This document shows positions 62,061 through 64,000 of a DNA stretch of 64,000 nt, piece by piece; position 1 is the stretch's first letter; the number at the start of each line of letters is the position of its first letter. Under the pieces are notes generated by a model. The model saw only the letters and a list, made by a program, of their open reading frames with translations, was not told the origin of the DNA and searched no databases. The translations under genes were made by a program, and so were the position numbers. Source of the DNA: Bombus terrestris (taxonomy: Eukaryota > Arthropoda > Insecta > Hymenoptera > Apidae); contig NW_025963679.1 in NCBI RefSeq assembly GCF_910591885.1, forward strand, positions 1 to 64,000, read 5' to 3'.

Positions 62061-64000
62061 GACAACGTGGGACAACGTGGGACAACGTGGGACAACGTGG
62101 GACAACGTGGGACAACGTGGGACAACGTGGGACAACGTGGGACAACGTGGGACAACGTGGGACAACGTGGGACACCGTTGGACAACGTGATACACCGTTG
62201 GACATCGTTGGACACCGTGGGACAACGTGGGACAACGTGGGACAACGTGGGACACCGTTGGACACCGTTGGACATCGTTGGACATCGTTGGACATCGTGG
62301 GACACCGTTGGACATCGCTGGACACCGTGGGACAACGTGGGACAACGTGGGACAACGTGGGACAACGTGGGACAACGTCGGACAACGTGGGACAACGTGG
62401 GACAATGTGGGACAACGTGGGACAACGTGGGACAACGTGGGACAACGTGGGACAACGTGGGACAACGTGGGACAACGTGGGACATCGTGGGACAACGTGG
62501 GACAACGTGGAACAACGTGGGACAACGTGGGACATCGTTGGACACCGTTGGACACCGTGGGACAACGTGGGACAACGTGGGACAACGTGGGACAACGTGG
62601 GACACCGTTGGACAACGTGGGACACCGTTGGACATCGTTGGACACCGTGGGACAACGTGGGACAACGTGGGACAACGTGGGACAACGTGGGACACCGTTG
62701 GACACCGTTGGACATCGTTGGACACCGTTGGACACCGTGGGACAACGTGGGACAACGTGGGACAACGTGGGACAACGTGGGACACCGTGGGACAACGTGG
62801 GACAACGTGGGACAACGTGGGACAACGTGGGACAACGTGGGACAACGTGGGACAACGTGGGACAACGTGGGACAACGTGGGACAACGTGGGACATCGTGG
62901 GACAACGTGGGACAACGTGGGACAACGTGGGACAACGTGGGACAACGTGGGACACCGTTGGACATCGTTGGACACCGTGGGACAACGTGGGACAACGTGG
63001 GACAACGTGGGACACCGTTGGACACCGTTGGACACCGTTGGACACCGTTGGACATCGTTGGACACCGTGGGACAACGTGGGACAACGTGGGACAACGTGG
63101 GAAACCATGGAACAACGTGGGACAACGTGGGACACCGTTGGACATCGTTGGACAACGTGGGACAACGTGGGACAACGTGGGACAACGTGGGACAACGTGG
63201 GACAACGTGGGACAACGTGGGACACCGTTGGACACCGTGGGACACCGTTGGACACCGTTGGACATCGTTGGACACCGTGGGACAACGTGGGACAACGTGG
63301 GACAACGTGGGACAACGTGGGACAACGTGGGACAACGTGGGACAACGTGGGACAACGTGGGACATCGTGGGACAACGTGGGACAACGTGGGACAACGTGG
63401 GACAACGTGGGACAACGTGGGACACCGTTGGACAACGTGGGACACCGTTGGACATCGTTGGACACCGTGGGACAACGTGGGACAACGTGGGACAACGTGG
63501 GACACCGTTGGACACCGTTGGACATCGTTGGACATCGTTGGACATCGTGGGACACCGTTGGACATCGCTGGACACCGTTGGACATCGTTGGACACCGTGG
63601 GACAACGTGGGACAACGTAGGACAACGTGGGACAACGTGGGACAACGTGGGACACCGTTGGACACCGTTGGACATCGTTGGACAACATGGGACAACGTGG
63701 GACAACGTGGGACAACGTGGGACAACGTGGGACAACGTGGGACACCGTTGGACACCGTGGGACACCGTTGGACACCGTTGGACATCGTTGGACACCGTGG
63801 GACAACGTGGGACAACGTGGGACAACGTGGGACAACGTGGGACAACGTGGGACAACGTGGGACAACGTGGGACAACTTGGGACAACGTGGGACAACGTGG
63901 GACACCGTTGGACACCGTGGGACACCGTTGGAGACCGTTGGACATCGTTGGACACCGTGGGACAACGTGGGACAACGTGGGACAACGTGGGACAACGTGG
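62061..64000. repeat. 2.56-kb tandem duplication, copy 2 (cut by the window end)
   Basis: This copy follows copy 1 to the last base of the window. Its private change gacaacgtga followed by tacaccgttg (62,181-62,200) makes a stop triplet, and copy 1 has A-B there. The copy would be expected to run about 0.6 kb past the window. Confidence 0.9.

Larger units (their letters stand above)
1..64000. repeat. 10-bp tandem repeat megasatellite (6,400 units, both ends outside the window)
   Basis: Every block of ten bases from base 1 to base 64,000 is a recognisable copy of gacaacgtgg, and no unit is shorter or longer than ten bases. The commonest forms are A, B, C, D and E, which vary only at positions 5 (a/c/t) and 9 (g/t). 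The a at position 5 is almost always paired with g at 9, while c or t at 5 occurs with either t or g at 9. Rarer substitutions give the diagnostic units F to Y. The + strand is G-rich (A has 4 G, 2 C, 3 A, 1 T). There is no unique flank, so the array length is unknown. It could be a pericentromeric, subtelomeric or microchromosome satellite; nothing in the sequence decides between these. Confidence 0.99.
52501..64000. repeat. Array domain III, mixed, with Y and CACGTG variants
   Basis: F returns at low density (52,531, 52,981, 53,291, 53,981, 54,671, 55,331, 56,771, 60,531, 63,101). Y (gacaacatgg) becomes characteristic, usually right after B-C: 55,891, 56,341, 57,001, 57,451, 58,411, 59,081, 59,371, 61,111, 61,681, 62,051, 63,681. 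The cassette B-B-C-C-E-B-H is frequent. Five of the six CACGTG units and seven of the 19 single-base changes that create a + strand stop triplet lie between 56.7 and 63.7 kb, so this part is slightly more diverged per base than domain I. Confidence 0.75.

Noticed and set aside
1..64000. CRISPR array or phage/plasmid iteron block
   Set aside because: There are no unique spacers between repeats, the unit is only 10 bp and directly contiguous, and no cas, rep or other gene is present. The scale is that of a eukaryotic satellite.
1..64000. Telomeric repeat
   Set aside because: The unit is 10 bp, has a CpG and does not resemble TTAGGG, TTTAGGG or TTAGG types. The segmental duplications also do not fit telomerase synthesis.
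1..64000. Array produced by assembly error alone
   Set aside because: Private substitutions distinguish nearly all copies, and paralogous blocks differ in consistent tree-like ways. Collapse or false duplication of single blocks (for example 36,411-38,910) remains possible.

Overview
The whole 64,000-base window is one uninterrupted tandem array of a 10-bp unit, consensus gacaacgtgg. I find no gene, RNA gene, transposon, CRISPR array, promoter or non-repeat base. The array starts in phase at base 1 and ends in phase at base 64,000, giving exactly 6,400 units. Every unit boundary falls on a multiple of ten, so there is no net insertion or deletion that is not a whole unit. All six reading frames stay open for thousands of codons, but this follows from the unit containing no stop triplet in any frame. 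I call no CDS. The organism cannot be named from this. A megasatellite of this size and purity points to a large eukaryotic genome assembled from long reads. About 60% GC with one CpG per unit would suit a GC-rich vertebrate chromosome or a plant, but that is a guess.

Unit letters used throughout: A gacaacgtgg; B gacaccgttg; C gacatcgttg; D gacaccgtgg; E gacatcgtgg; F gaaaccatgg; G aacaacgtgg (nearly always directly after F); H gacatcgctg; I gaaaacgtgg; J gacaacgttg; K gacaacgcgg; L gacaacttgg; M gacaacgtcg; T tacaacgtgg; Y gacaacatgg. A to E make up most of the array. They differ only at unit position 5 (a/c/t) and position 9 (g/t).

Three domains can be told apart by their diagnostic units. 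Domain I (1 to about 39,120) is rich in F (61 copies) and is built from F-centred modules of roughly 400-650 bp. Six copies of a 430-bp island of B and C units lie inside it. Domain II (about 39,121-52,500) has only two F units and is marked by L, T, K and a 9-10-unit cassette (B-B-C-C-E-B...). Domain III (about 52,501-64,000) has nine F units, the same cassette often carrying H, and Y, CACGTG and CAATGTG variants.

On top of this lies a series of segmental tandem duplications whose copies abut each other: 3.7 kb (4,541/8,241), 6.4-6.5 kb (12,031/18,451), 0.52 kb (29,661/30,181), 2.5 kb (33,901/36,411), 4.0 kb (43,611/47,591), 0.69 kb (53,291/53,981), 1.11 kb (55,681/56,791) and 2.56 kb (59,501/62,061, cut by the window edge). 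Copies differ by single substitutions and by whole-unit changes in the length of A runs. This is the pattern expected from repeated in-register unequal exchange or replication-repair copying.

The most interesting physical properties are these. The + strand is G-rich, with GGG every 10 bp in A, D and E runs and 7-nt spacers, so it is a near-continuous G-quadruplex motif broken by the B/C islands. CpG is retained in about 98% of units. The 10.0-bp period keeps every base on nearly the same helical face.
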